Assembly (NCBI GenBank): GCA_025359135.1
Contig: JANYHJ010000009.1
Location: forward strand, 1 to 39,914
From: Gemmatimonadota bacterium
GTDB lineage: Bacteria > Gemmatimonadota > Gemmatimonadetes > Gemmatimonadales > Gemmatimonadaceae
Direction: 5' to 3'
Length of the DNA stretch: 39,914 bases
The position numbers and the translations under genes were made by a program. Below the pieces are notes generated by a model. The model had not been told where the DNA came from and searched no databases. It saw nothing but the letters and a program-made list of their open reading frames with translations. Each line of letters begins with the position of its first letter. Position 1 is the first letter of the stretch. Shown in pieces: positions 14,988 to 22,534 of the stretch.

Positions 14988-16265
14988 TCAGGCCAGCTCT
15001 CGGTAGTCGAGATCCTTCCCGTACGTCTCCGGCTGCGTCGCCAGCGCCCAGGCGGATAGCGCGAACGCCACGCACCCCACCGCCCCCGCCGCACCAACCA
15101 CGCCGAGGCTCGGCTTGAGCGCGATGAAGCCCAGGCTCATCGGCACGGCCGCGCCGCGGATCAGGTTGGGCACGCTCGTACCTACGGTGGCGCGCAGATC
15201 GGTGCCGAACTGCTCGACCGCCATCGTGTTGGTCACGGCCCAGTAGCCGGTGCCCATGCCCATCCACGCGCTCAACCAGTAGAAGCCCAGCGCCGAATGG
15301 GCGAAGCCGAGCAAGTACGCCAGCACTCCCGTGCCGGTGATGCCGATGAAGATCGCCGCGGCGATCCGCCGGCTCTTGAGCCACTGCGACAACAGGCCAC
15401 TCCCGACGTCGCCGATCACGGTGGCGGTGTAGTGGAACATCACCATGCGGCCGGGGATCACGGGCTCGGTGACGCCGAGCGCGCGCGCCAGCTCGGGACT
15501 GAACGTGACGAGGATGCCGACCGAGAACCAGATGGGGATGCCGATGAGCACGCTGCGGATCCAGCGCAGGAAGCGGTCGGCGTTGTCGAAGAGGCGCAGG
15601 ATGTTGCCGCGCTCGTGGTTCGACTGCTTCGCCGTGCGAAACATGCCCGACTCGTGCACGCCAAGGCGCAGCACGAGCAGCACGAACCCCATCGCGCCGC
15701 CGATGATGAAGCAGCCGCGCCATCCGATGAACTCGCCCGCGAGTCCGGCAAAGACGGCGCCGCTCACTCCCATGCCCGCAACGATGGCCGTGGCCGCGCC
15801 GCGCGACGCGATGGGCATCTCCTCGACGATGAGCGTGAGCCCCGCGCCCAGTTCACCGGCCAGGCCGAAGCCGGCGATGAAGCGCAGCACGCCGAATGCC
15901 TCGACCGTCTGCACGTACCCGTTGGCGAGCGTGGCCGCGCTGTACAGCAGGATGGAGCCGAAGAGCACCGAGAGCCGTCCGCGCTTGTCGCCGAGGATGC
16001 CCCACGCGATGCCACCCAGGAGCGCGCCGCCCAGCTGCAGGTTGAGCAGGTGGGTGCCGACCTTGAGGACGTCGTCGCCGGTGACGCCCAGGCTCTTGAG
16101 GGCGGGCACGCGGACGATGCTCAGGAGCAGCATGTCGAAGACGTCCACCATGTAGCCCAGACCCGCGACGAGGATGAGCGGGAGGATGGCGCGGATGGCC
16201 GCACCGTGGGAAACGGCCGCGGTGGAGGCCGAAGGCCGGACGGCTGGGGGGGTGGCGGTGGTCAT
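14988..16265 (-). CDS. MFS transporter
   Basis: 425 aa with about twelve hydrophobic segments. Major-facilitator marks are seen in the first half: GILGDKRGRLSVLFGS in the loop between segments 2 and 3, then RFIAGFGLAGELGAGLTLIVEE at segment 4, which resembles the sugar/organic-acid symporter branch (RxxxGxGxGGE). ATG at 16265. The lipoxygenase gene begins 40 bp after its stop, so this is the promoter-proximal gene of the putative oxylipin set and may import a substrate or export a product. It is divergent from the EAL-HDOD gene, with 123 bp between the starts. Confidence 0.88.
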   Translation of the reverse strand: MTTATPPAVRPSASTAAVSHGAAIRAILPLILVAGLGYMVDVFDMLLLSIVRVPALKSLGVTGDDVLKVGTHLLNLQLGGALLGGIAWGILGDKRGRLSVLFGSILLYSAATLANGYVQTVEAFGVLRFIAGFGLAGELGAGLTLIVEEMPIASRGAATAIVAGMGVSGAVFAGLAGEFIGWRGCFIIGGAMGFVLLVLRLGVHESGMFRTAKQSNHERGNILRLFDNADRFLRWIRSVLIGIPIWFSVGILVTFSPELARALGVTEPVIPGRMVMFHYTATVIGDVGSGLLSQWLKSRRIAAAIFIGITGTGVLAYLLGFAHSALGFYWLSAWMGMGTGYWAVTNTMAVEQFGTDLRATVGTSVPNLIRGAAVPMSLGFIALKPSLGVVGAAGAVGCVAFALSAWALATQPETYGKDLDYRELA

Positions 16266-16298
16266 CGCCCGGATGATGGCATGGGGACCGAACGAGGG

Positions 16299-16325
16299 TA
16301 AGTCGGACCGAGGTGCTGCCGATAC
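16299..16325 (+). promoter_or_regulatory. Sigma-28 (FliA)-type promoter before the EAL-HDOD gene
   Basis: TAAG at 16299-16302, a 15-bp spacer, and GCCGATAC at 16318-16325. The flagellar sigma-28 consensus is TAAA-N15-GCCGATAA, so the spacing is exact and only one base in each box differs. It lies about 60 bp upstream of the GTG at 16389. Confidence 0.7.
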
Positions 16326-16388
16326 TCCGACCGAGGCGACCGCCCCCGACGATGGGGACGCGCCCGCAATTCCTCCCGGAGCCGACCC

Positions 16389-17606
16389 GTGTCCGACGTC
16401 TTCCTCGCCCGCCAGCCGATCTTCGACAAGGACCTGCAGCTCGCCGGCTACGAGCTCCTGTATCGCGCGAGCGCCATGGCCACCACGGCCGACGCCAACG
16501 ACGCGGTCCACATGTCGAGCTCGACGATCGTCAATAGCCTCCTCTCCATCGGGCTCGACGACCTGATCGGCGACGCCAAAGCGTGGGTGAACTTCCCCGT
16601 CGAGATGCTGCTCGAGCGCAACTTCGACCTGCTCGACCCGAAGCGCTGCGTCATCGAGCTGCTCGAGACGGTGCCGTGCGACGAGGACGCGATCATGGCC
16701 ACGCAGGAGCTCCACGCGCGCGGCTTCACCGTCGCGCTGGACGACTTCGCGGCAGGCCCCGAGTACGGGCCGCTCCTCGAGCTGGCCCACGTCATCAAGA
16801 TCGACGTGCTGGGCCGCGGCGAGCAGGACATCCAGGAGCAGCTCCGCACCCTCGGCGCCTACCACGCCAAGCTGCTGGCCGAAAAGGTGGAGACGGCGTC
16901 GCAGTTCGCGATGTGCCGCAAGCTCGGCTTCACGCTCTTCCAGGGCTATTACTTCAGCCGCCCCGAGATCGTGCAGCGCCGTGACCTGTCGCCCGCCATC
17001 GCCGCGATCGCGCAGCTGATGAACAAGGTGCTCGACCAGCGCGTGAGCGAGCGCGAGCTCGAGCGGATCTTCCGGCAGGACCCGGGACTGTCGCTCAAGC
17101 TGCTCAAGATCGTGAACACGGCGAGCATGGGCGGCACCGGCATCGAGAGCATCGCGCAGGCGATCCGCATGGTGGGCCGCCAGGTGCTGCACCGCTGGCT
17201 GGCGCTGTTGCTCGCGAGCTCCGCCCCGCGCAAGACGGGCCTCGACGCCGAGCTCATCACGCGCGCGCTCGAGCGGGCCCGGCTCTGTGAACAGCTGGCC
17301 GAGCTCTCGGGCCGCAAGGCCGCGGCGCCGTCGCTCTTCCTCACCGGGCTGCTTTCCACGCTCGACGTGGTCCTGGGCGTCCCGATGCCGGAACTGCTGC
17401 ACAGTGTGAAGGTGGCGCCCGACGTGGAGGCCGCGCTCCTGCACCACGAGGGGCCGTACACGCCCTACCTGCAGCTCGCGGCGCACTGGGCCGAGGGCGA
17501 CTGGGACCAGGCGACGCCGCTCGCGGACTTGATGGGCGTGCTGGCCGACGTGCCCGCACTCTACCGGTCGAGCTGCGAGTGGGCGCGTGAGGTGCTCGCG
17601 GTGTAG
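16389..17606 (+). CDS. EAL-HDOD (YuxH-like) signalling protein, EAL part degenerate
   Basis: 405 aa from a GTG with CGGAG seven bases upstream. The N-terminal half (about 1-200) is an EAL-type fold: LARQPIFDKDLQLAGYELLYR, VIELLETV, VALDDFAAGP, IKIDVLG and LLAEKVET. The catalytic EAL triplet is replaced by ELL and several metal ligands are absent, so phosphodiesterase activity on c-di-GMP is unlikely. The second half (about 200-395) is a HDOD domain (IFRQDPGLSLKLLKIVNTASMGG). Proteins of this layout act as c-di-GMP or partner-binding scaffolds in motility control. The sigma-28-type promoter upstream supports membership in the flagellar regulon. A strong hairpin follows the stop. Confidence 0.88.
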   Translation: MSDVFLARQPIFDKDLQLAGYELLYRASAMATTADANDAVHMSSSTIVNSLLSIGLDDLIGDAKAWVNFPVEMLLERNFDLLDPKRCVIELLETVPCDEDAIMATQELHARGFTVALDDFAAGPEYGPLLELAHVIKIDVLGRGEQDIQEQLRTLGAYHAKLLAEKVETASQFAMCRKLGFTLFQGYYFSRPEIVQRRDLSPAIAAIAQLMNKVLDQRVSERELERIFRQDPGLSLKLLKIVNTASMGGTGIESIAQAIRMVGRQVLHRWLALLLASSAPRKTGLDAELITRALERARLCEQLAELSGRKAAAPSLFLTGLLSTLDVVLGVPMPELLHSVKVAPDVEAALLHHEGPYTPYLQLAAHWAEGDWDQATPLADLMGVLADVPALYRSSCEWAREVLAV

Positions 17607-17635
17607 CGCTGGCTGCAAAGCGAATCGAACGACGT

Positions 17636-17668
17636 GGGGCCGGCTTCTCGAGGTGAGAGGCCGGCCCC
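17636..17668. terminator. Strong hairpin between convergent EAL-HDOD and motB genes
   Basis: A 14-bp stem: GGGGCCGGCTTCTC at 17636-17649 pairs with GAGAGGCCGGCCCC at 17655-17668 (one G-T wobble), loop of five bases. There is no long T run on either side, so termination is inferred from the hairpin and its position 30 bp past the EAL-HDOD stop. Confidence 0.7.
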
Positions 17669-17705
17669 TTCGACGTTGAGCCAGATCAGCTGGCTAGCGC
17701 GTGCG

Positions 17706-17761
17706 GCGTGTGCTCGCGTGGCGTGTGCGCACGTGGCGTGTGCACGTGGCGTGTGCACGTG
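17706..17761. repeat. Short degenerate tandem repeats (15, 15, 13, 13 bp)
   Basis: Four consecutive units beginning GCGTGTGC: GCGTGTGCTCGCGTG, GCGTGTGCGCACGTG, then two identical copies of GCGTGTGCACGTG. Located in the gene-free stretch between the hairpin and the end of motB. Looks like slippage-derived sequence; no function seen. Confidence 0.8.
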
Positions 17762-17780
17762 TAACGCGTACCGCCTTCGC

Positions 17781-18602
17781 TCAGGACGTCCGCTCGGCCG
17801 GCGCGACCACCGTCATCGAGTCCACCCGCGGCTGCGTGAACTGCAGCAGGATCGAGATGCGCCGGTTCTCGTTGGCCGTCGGGAAGAGCGTGTTGCGCAG
17901 CTTGGTGTCGGCGTAGCCACGCACCTCGTTGATGCGCGAGCCTTCCACGCCGCTCTGCTCGAGCAGCCGGCGCGCCGCGTTGGCGCGATCGGCCGACAGC
18001 TCCCAGTTGGTGTAGCGCGCGCCGGGCGCGTAGCGCACCGCGTCGGTGTGACCCTCGATGGCCACGGGACTCCGCAGCCCGCGCAGCTCTGATCCGATGA
18101 TGCCGATGGCGGTGCGCGCGGCCGGCGTCGCTTCCGCGACGCCCCGCACGAAGAGCGCCTCCCCGTTGCCGGTCTCGATCATCTCGATGCGCAGCCCGCC
18201 CTCGCCCATCACGACTTCGACCTTCGCCTGGCCGAGCATGATCTTGGCCGAGTCGAGCTTCTCCTTGATGCGCGCGCCCACGCCGGCCAACGCCTTCTCC
18301 TCGGCCTTGTGCATGATGAGCTTGATCTGGTTGTCCGTCGACTTCATCGGCGCATTGCCGTTGGCGAGCGGACTCGTCCCGGACCCGTAGCCCTTCTTGA
18401 AACCGGTGGGATTGGAGAAGTAGCCCTCGACGGCCTTGCGGGTGTTCTCGTCCATGCCGAGGATCCACATGACCATGAAGAAGGCCATCATCGCCGTCAC
18501 GAAGTCGGCGTAGGCCACCTTCCAAGAGCCGCCGTGATGGGCGTGGCCGCCCTTCACGACCTTCTTGACGATGACGAGGGGACGCTCGTCCTTCTTGCCC
18601 AC
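17781..18602 (-). CDS. motB: Flagellar motor stator protein MotB
   Basis: 273 aa from a GTG two bases after the motA stop. The single membrane segment SWKVAYADFVTAMMAFFMVMW carries the proton-channel Asp33. The C-terminal OmpA-like peptidoglycan-binding domain shows IEGHTDAVRYAPGARYTNWE and LSADRANAARRLLEQSGV. The short His-rich N-terminus (GGHAHHGG) is common in MotB. With MotA it forms the stator that couples ion flow to rotation. No sodium-type (PomB) features stand out. Length is normal. Confidence 0.95.
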   Translation of the reverse strand: MGKKDERPLVIVKKVVKGGHAHHGGSWKVAYADFVTAMMAFFMVMWILGMDENTRKAVEGYFSNPTGFKKGYGSGTSPLANGNAPMKSTDNQIKLIMHKAEEKALAGVGARIKEKLDSAKIMLGQAKVEVVMGEGGLRIEMIETGNGEALFVRGVAEATPAARTAIGIIGSELRGLRSPVAIEGHTDAVRYAPGARYTNWELSADRANAARRLLEQSGVEGSRINEVRGYADTKLRNTLFPTANENRRISILLQFTQPRVDSMTVVAPAERTS

Positions 18603-18604
18603 GG

Positions 18605-19462
18605 TTACGGCCCTTCCTTCTTCGTCAGCTTCTCGAGCTCGGCGAACGAAGGACGGAATTCCGGCGCGATGTTGCGGCGCGCGAACTCCACGGCCGACAT
18701 CGGCGAGTCGCCGCGCGCGAACGCGAGCAGCGCGGCCTTGATGCAGAGCAGGTACGCATGCTCCGCGCCGACGCGCGCGACCATCGCATCGGCCATCGGA
18801 CCGAGTACGCCGTACGAGAGCAAGATGCCGACGAACGTTCCGACGAGCGCGGCCGCGACCTTCTCGCCGATTTCGCTCGCGGCGCCGCCGATCGAACCCA
18901 TCGTGATGATGACGCCGAGCACGGCCGCGACGATGCCGAAGCCCGGCATCGCATCGCCCACCTTGGTGAGCGCCGAGGGACCGGAGAGCGCCTCGTGATG
19001 GTGCTGCTCGAGGTCGGTGTCGATGACTTCCGCGAGGTGATGGTCCTCGACCGTGCCGGTGAGCAGCACCTTCATCGTGTCACAGAGCAGCGACACGGCA
19101 TGATGGTGATGCAGAAAACCGGGGAACTTCTTGAAGATGTCGGACTTCTCGGGCTCTTCGATGTGCGGCTCGATGCCGACGAGGCCGTCCTTGCGCGCCT
19201 TCTGCAGGATCTGGTACAGCACCTGCAGCAGCTCCTCGTACGCCTTGCGGCCGAACGGATCGGGCTTGAGCAGGCCGACGCACCCCGCGAACACGCGCTT
19301 GATCACGCCCGGCGGGTTCCCCACCACCATGGAGCCAAGGCCGGCGCCCCCGATGATGATGAACTCGTTCACCTGGATGAGCACGCCCAGCTGCCCATGG
19401 TGCATGACGTAGCCGCCCGCGATACTTCCGAAGACGACCACGAGGCCGATGATCAGGAACAC
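18605..19462 (-). CDS. motA: Flagellar motor stator protein MotA
   Basis: 285 aa from the GTG at 19462, which begins right at the first membrane segment (FLIIGLVVVFGSIAGGYVM) as MotA normally does. The frame is open back to a TTG at 19573, but that would put 37 extra residues before the first segment and place the start upstream of the likely promoter. Family marks: GSMVVGNPPGVIKRVF, the cytoplasmic loop with charged residues, and the C-terminal pair of segments (GFGIVAAVLGVIITMG, ALVGTFVGILLSYGVLGP). Works with MotB, whose gene follows two bases later. Confidence 0.92.
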   Translation of the reverse strand: MFLIIGLVVVFGSIAGGYVMHHGQLGVLIQVNEFIIIGGAGLGSMVVGNPPGVIKRVFAGCVGLLKPDPFGRKAYEELLQVLYQILQKARKDGLVGIEPHIEEPEKSDIFKKFPGFLHHHHAVSLLCDTMKVLLTGTVEDHHLAEVIDTDLEQHHHEALSGPSALTKVGDAMPGFGIVAAVLGVIITMGSIGGAASEIGEKVAAALVGTFVGILLSYGVLGPMADAMVARVGAEHAYLLCIKAALLAFARGDSPMSAVEFARRNIAPEFRPSFAELEKLTKKEGP

Positions 19463-19515
19463 GAGCGGAATCCAGGGAAAAGGGGTGCGGTCAGCCCTCG
19501 GGGGCTCACACGCAA

Positions 19516-19543
19516 GTATCGGCCTCGAGCGTCCGAAACTCGA
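19516..19543 (-). promoter_or_regulatory. Possible sigma-28-type promoter before motA
   Basis: On the minus strand, TCGAGTTT (19543-19536) and GCCGATAC (19523-19516) are separated by 12 bp. The consensus is TAAAGTTT-N11-GCCGATAA. The -10 is strong, the -35 is weak and the spacing is one base long. It sits about 55 bp upstream of the proposed motA GTG. Confidence 0.45.
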
Positions 19544-19558
19544 TTGGTGCGACCCCGA

Positions 19559-20224
19559 ATGAGTGGCCCCCAATCCCCCGTGTCACCGGCTGTGTCCGGC
19601 GCGTGGCAACCCGTAGCTGACGGGCTGCTGCGCGGCCTCAATCACACGCTCTCCAACCGGGTATCGGCACTCTCCAGCTACGGCGCCTTCGTCGAAGCCG
19701 GTGAGGAGCTCGACCCCGAGCACCTGCACGCGCTCGTCACCGAAGTGGCCCAGCTGGAGCGCCTCCTGCGACTCTATCGGCTGCTGCCCCTCTCCGCCGA
19801 TGGCCGCGAGGAGCCGGTGCGCGTGGGTGATGCCCTGCCCGACGCCGCCGACCTGATTGCCGCACACCTCGACCTGCGCACCGTGCCGCTCCATATCGAA
19901 GTGGCCGACGACGCGCCGCCCGTGCTCGCGCGGCTCAACGCCCTCGTGCAGGCGCTCGCGCTCGTGCTGCACGAAGCGGGCGAGCATGCGCTCGAGGCGG
20001 GCGACGGCGCGGAGATCAACGTGCGCGTCTTCGGCGCCGGCGACCGGGTCATGACGGCAATCGCGACTTCGCTCGCAGAAGGACCGGCGCTCACCGATGG
20101 CCCCGTGGCCGACGCGGTGACGGCGCTCCTGCCCGGCGCCGCGCTCGAGGCACTCGATGCACCCGCGTGGGGTCTCGTGCTCTCGCTGCCCAACCTCGCC
20201 GCCGCCAGGCAGCTGCGCGCGTAG
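19559..20224 (+). CDS. Degenerate histidine-kinase-like protein
   Basis: 221 aa, ATG at 19559, divergent from motA. Residues 20-75 form two predicted helices with an H-box-like LRGLNHTLSNRVSAL (His29) and a following helix VAQLERLLRLYRLLP, resembling the dimerisation and phosphotransfer domain of histidine kinases. The remaining 130 residues have the layout of an HATPase domain (LVLHEAGEHALEAG where the N box should be, a C-terminal GLVLSLPNLAAA), but no G1 or G2 glycine boxes are present. It probably cannot bind ATP and may act as a phosphotransferase or scaffold. A role in motility is inferred only from its neighbours motA and csrA. Confidence 0.5.
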   Translation: MSGPQSPVSPAVSGAWQPVADGLLRGLNHTLSNRVSALSSYGAFVEAGEELDPEHLHALVTEVAQLERLLRLYRLLPLSADGREEPVRVGDALPDAADLIAAHLDLRTVPLHIEVADDAPPVLARLNALVQALALVLHEAGEHALEAGDGAEINVRVFGAGDRVMTAIATSLAEGPALTDGPVADAVTALLPGAALEALDAPAWGLVLSLPNLAAARQLRA

Positions 20225-20278
20225 AGCGGCGCGTAGAGCGCCGCGCGCAAGCCGGCGCGCGTAGCAATGCGCGCGTAG
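20215..20278. repeat. GCGCGCGTAG repeats and small hairpin between convergent genes
   Basis: GCGCGCGTAG occurs at 20215-20224 (it contains the upstream gene's stop), 20255-20264 and 20269-20278, with a shorter copy at 20228-20236. A perfect 7-bp hairpin (GCGGCGC, loop GTAGA, GCGCCGC) spans 20226-20244 and could terminate either convergent gene, but lacks a T run. Confidence 0.6.
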
Positions 20279-20290
20279 ACTTGCCCGCGA

Positions 20291-20527
20291 TCAGCCCGCG
20301 CGCGCCTTGGGCTTGATCGGCACGAGGGCGGTCCACGCGTCGGGCGTCTCTGCCGCGCGCCGGTTCTCCGCTTCCACTTCGTTCACGATTTCGGCGCGCA
20401 GGATGCGCACGTGGCTGGGCGCGTCGATGCCGATACGGACGCCGCGGCGATCGACGCCAAGCACGACGATGCGCACGCCGTCGCCGATGGTGATGGCCTC
20501 GCCGGCCTGTCGCGTGAGGATGAGCAT
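20291..20527 (-). CDS. csrA: Carbon storage regulator CsrA
   Basis: 78 aa. The protein begins MLILTRQAGEAITIGDGVRI, the standard CsrA N-terminus with the conserved LTR, followed by VLGVDRRGVRIGIDAPSHVRILRAEI and Glu-rich helix; the C-terminal tail is about 15 residues longer than in E. coli. CsrA binds GGA-containing leaders and controls translation, including that of flagellin in many bacteria. It is the last gene of the flgF-to-csrA string, 5 bp after flgK. The usual companions flgL and fliW do not lie between them. Confidence 0.95.
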   Translation of the reverse strand: MLILTRQAGEAITIGDGVRIVVLGVDRRGVRIGIDAPSHVRILRAEIVNEVEAENRRAAETPDAWTALVPIKPKARAG

Positions 20528-20532
20528 CGGGG

Positions 20533-21948
20533 TTACTTGATCATGCCGAGGACGGATTGCGCGAGCTCGTCAACCATGCTGACGAGCTTCGCGGCCGCGA
20601 TGTAGGCCTGCTGCGCCTTCATGAGGTTGGTGAGCTCCTCGTCAGTGCTCACCGCGGTCGCGCTGGTCCGCCGTTCATCGGCTTGGCTGCGGAGCGTGTC
20701 CTGGATCGTGGCGTCGTCGTCGGCATCGCTGGTCTTGACGGCGACGTCGTGGATGATGGCGCGGAGATCGGTGCCGAAGTCGCCGCCCGACGCCGATGGC
20801 GCGAGCCGGCGCAGGTCGGATACGCCGAGTGCGACGTTGTTGTTGCCGGTGGCGTTGAGCGTGTCGCTCGAGGCGATGGCACTCGCCGACGCGTTGACGG
20901 CCGCGGAAAGGCCCAGGCCGCGCGCGGTGAAGCTCGCCGCACTCGTGGCATCGAAGAAGTCGACGCCCGAGCCCGTGGGCCCGAGGGCGGGGTTCCAGTT
21001 GCCGGCGGCGCCCGCCGTCGGCGACCAGCCGGTCTGGTGGAGCGCGTTCACGTCGGTCACGATGTTCGACGCGAGCCCGTCGAGCTGGGCGCGCACGGCG
21101 GGCAGGTCGGTGTTGATGAACTGCATCGTGCGGCCGAGCGTCCCGTCGGGAATGCGCATCGGCTCGGGTGAACCCGAGATCGAGACCTGGAAGGTCGGGC
21201 CGGAGAGCAGGCTCATGGGGCGCGCATCGGCCGCATCGACAAGCGCGATGCCCCCGATGTTGACCGCCACCGAGCCGTTGACGCGGTTCTGCACCGTCAC
21301 CGGCACGATCTGCGAGAGCTGGTCGATGAGCCGGTCGCGATTGTCCTTGAGGTCGTTGGCCGATCCGCTCGCGGCATCGCCGGCGACGATCAGCACGTTG
21401 AGTTGCGCGATCTGCTTGGCGAGCGTGTTGACCTGGTCGACCTGCCCCTTCGCCGACTCGTTGGCCGACGTCGCGGTGGCATCGAGACGATCGGCGATGC
21501 CGTTGAACGCGGAGGCGAGCGAGATGCCGCGCTCGCGCACGTTGGCCTTGGATGCCGAACTCGCGGGGTTCGACGCGAGGTCGCTCCACGCATTGTAGAA
21601 CTGGTCGAGCGCGCCACCGAGTGCCGTGTCGCCGGTGGAGCCCAGGATGGTCCCGACCGACTTGAGCAGGTCGCGGCGCGCAGCGGAACCCGACGCACTG
21701 GCCGATGACGTGCGCACCTGCGTGTCGAGCAGCACATCGCGCGCGCGGGTGACCGTGGCGACCTCGACGCCGGTGCCAATGGCACCATCGGGACGGAGCT
21801 CGGGCACGCGCGCGCGCAGGTTCGCGGTCTGCCGCGAGTATCCCGGTGTCTGCGCGTTGGCGATGTTGTGCCCTGCCGTCGCGATCGTGGCCTGCTGGGC
21901 CTGCATCGCGGTGCGCGCGATGCTCAAGAGGGATCCGATGCTTGACAT
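20533..21948 (-). CDS. flgK: Flagellar hook-associated protein FlgK
   Basis: 471 aa from the ATG at 21948, one base after the flgN stop. The N-terminus SSIGSLLSIARTAMQAQQAT and AGHNIANAQTPGYSRQT is the rod/hook/filament-type coiled-coil motif (ANxNTPGYSRQ) of FlgK. The C-terminal helix LMKAQQAYIAAAKLVSMVDEL is its partner. The middle contains a typical domain with LKDNRDRLIDQLSQIVPV. It forms the first hook-filament junction ring. Length is at the low end for the family. No flgL follows, which is unusual. Confidence 0.95.
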   Translation of the reverse strand: MSSIGSLLSIARTAMQAQQATIATAGHNIANAQTPGYSRQTANLRARVPELRPDGAIGTGVEVATVTRARDVLLDTQVRTSSASASGSAARRDLLKSVGTILGSTGDTALGGALDQFYNAWSDLASNPASSASKANVRERGISLASAFNGIADRLDATATSANESAKGQVDQVNTLAKQIAQLNVLIVAGDAASGSANDLKDNRDRLIDQLSQIVPVTVQNRVNGSVAVNIGGIALVDAADARPMSLLSGPTFQVSISGSPEPMRIPDGTLGRTMQFINTDLPAVRAQLDGLASNIVTDVNALHQTGWSPTAGAAGNWNPALGPTGSGVDFFDATSAASFTARGLGLSAAVNASASAIASSDTLNATGNNNVALGVSDLRRLAPSASGGDFGTDLRAIIHDVAVKTSDADDDATIQDTLRSQADERRTSATAVSTDEELTNLMKAQQAYIAAAKLVSMVDELAQSVLGMIK

Positions 21949-21949
21949 C

Positions 21950-22531
21950 CTAGATCCTCCGGTCGAGAAGCGAGCCACCGGTGCGCGGCATGTTGTCGTT
22001 GGTGCTCTGGCCGGCGAGCGTGCGCACGTGGCGATCGCCGCGCTCGATCGCCTGGCGCAGCACGCGGCGGTTGATCTCGACCTCGCGCTGCAGGCTGCGG
22101 CCGGCATCGGCCAGGTGATCGGCCGCCGCTCGGACTTCAGCCGGAGGTTCACCACCAAAGAACGCCTCGAGGGCGGGGACGCTCAGGTCGTCGCTTTCGC
22201 CGAGCAGGTTGTTGAGCTGGCGCCGGCGACGGCGTGCTTCGTTGAGATTCACCAGCACGCGGTGCGTCGCGAAGACGCTCTGGTCCACCGCGTCGATGTC
22301 ATCCGTACCGACGGCGTTGCGCTGCGCGCGCATGATGGTCGCGAGCGAGTCGAGCAGCCGCGCCTCGTCTCGCAGCGCGCTCACCAGTGCCGTGGCCGAG
22401 CCCTGCGTGTGGGCGACGGGCGTCGGACGCAGCGTGCGCACGACCGGCGGCATGCCGGCCACGGTCACGAGCGCCTGCGACGGCGTGCCGGCGTTGGCGG
22501 GAAGTCCGAGGCGAGCGGCGTAGTCGCGCAT
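21950..22531 (-). CDS. flgN: FlgN-like flagellar export chaperone
   Basis: 193 aa. The start at 22531 is 3 bp after the flgJ stop and the stop is 1 bp before flgK. Residues 46-140 form long amphipathic helices (LVSALRDEARLLDSLATIMRAQRNAV, then HRVLVNLNEARRRRRQLNNLLG) as in FlgN, the export chaperone of FlgK and FlgL. Sequence identity in this family is low, so position next to flgK carries much of the call. The first 45 residues are a Pro/Ala/Thr-rich extension that FlgN does not normally have; I see no FlgM motif in it. Confidence 0.75.
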   Translation of the reverse strand: MRDYAARLGLPANAGTPSQALVTVAGMPPVVRTLRPTPVAHTQGSATALVSALRDEARLLDSLATIMRAQRNAVGTDDIDAVDQSVFATHRVLVNLNEARRRRRQLNNLLGESDDLSVPALEAFFGGEPPAEVRAAADHLADAGRSLQREVEINRRVLRQAIERGDRHVRTLAGQSTNDNMPRTGGSLLDRRI

Positions 22532-22534
22532 GGA

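Noticed and set aside
19662-19669. A second minus-strand GCCGATAC inside the kinase-like gene as a motA promoter
   Set aside because: The -35 position reads GGCG and it is 200 bp from motA; the nearer site is better.
20424-20431. GCCGATAC inside csrA as a sigma-28 promoter
   Set aside because: No TAAA-like box at the right distance and no gene suitably placed downstream on that strand.
22397-22531. The FlgN extension as a fused FlgM anti-sigma factor
   Set aside because: No FlgM-type helices or conserved residues are visible; the stretch is Pro/Thr-rich.
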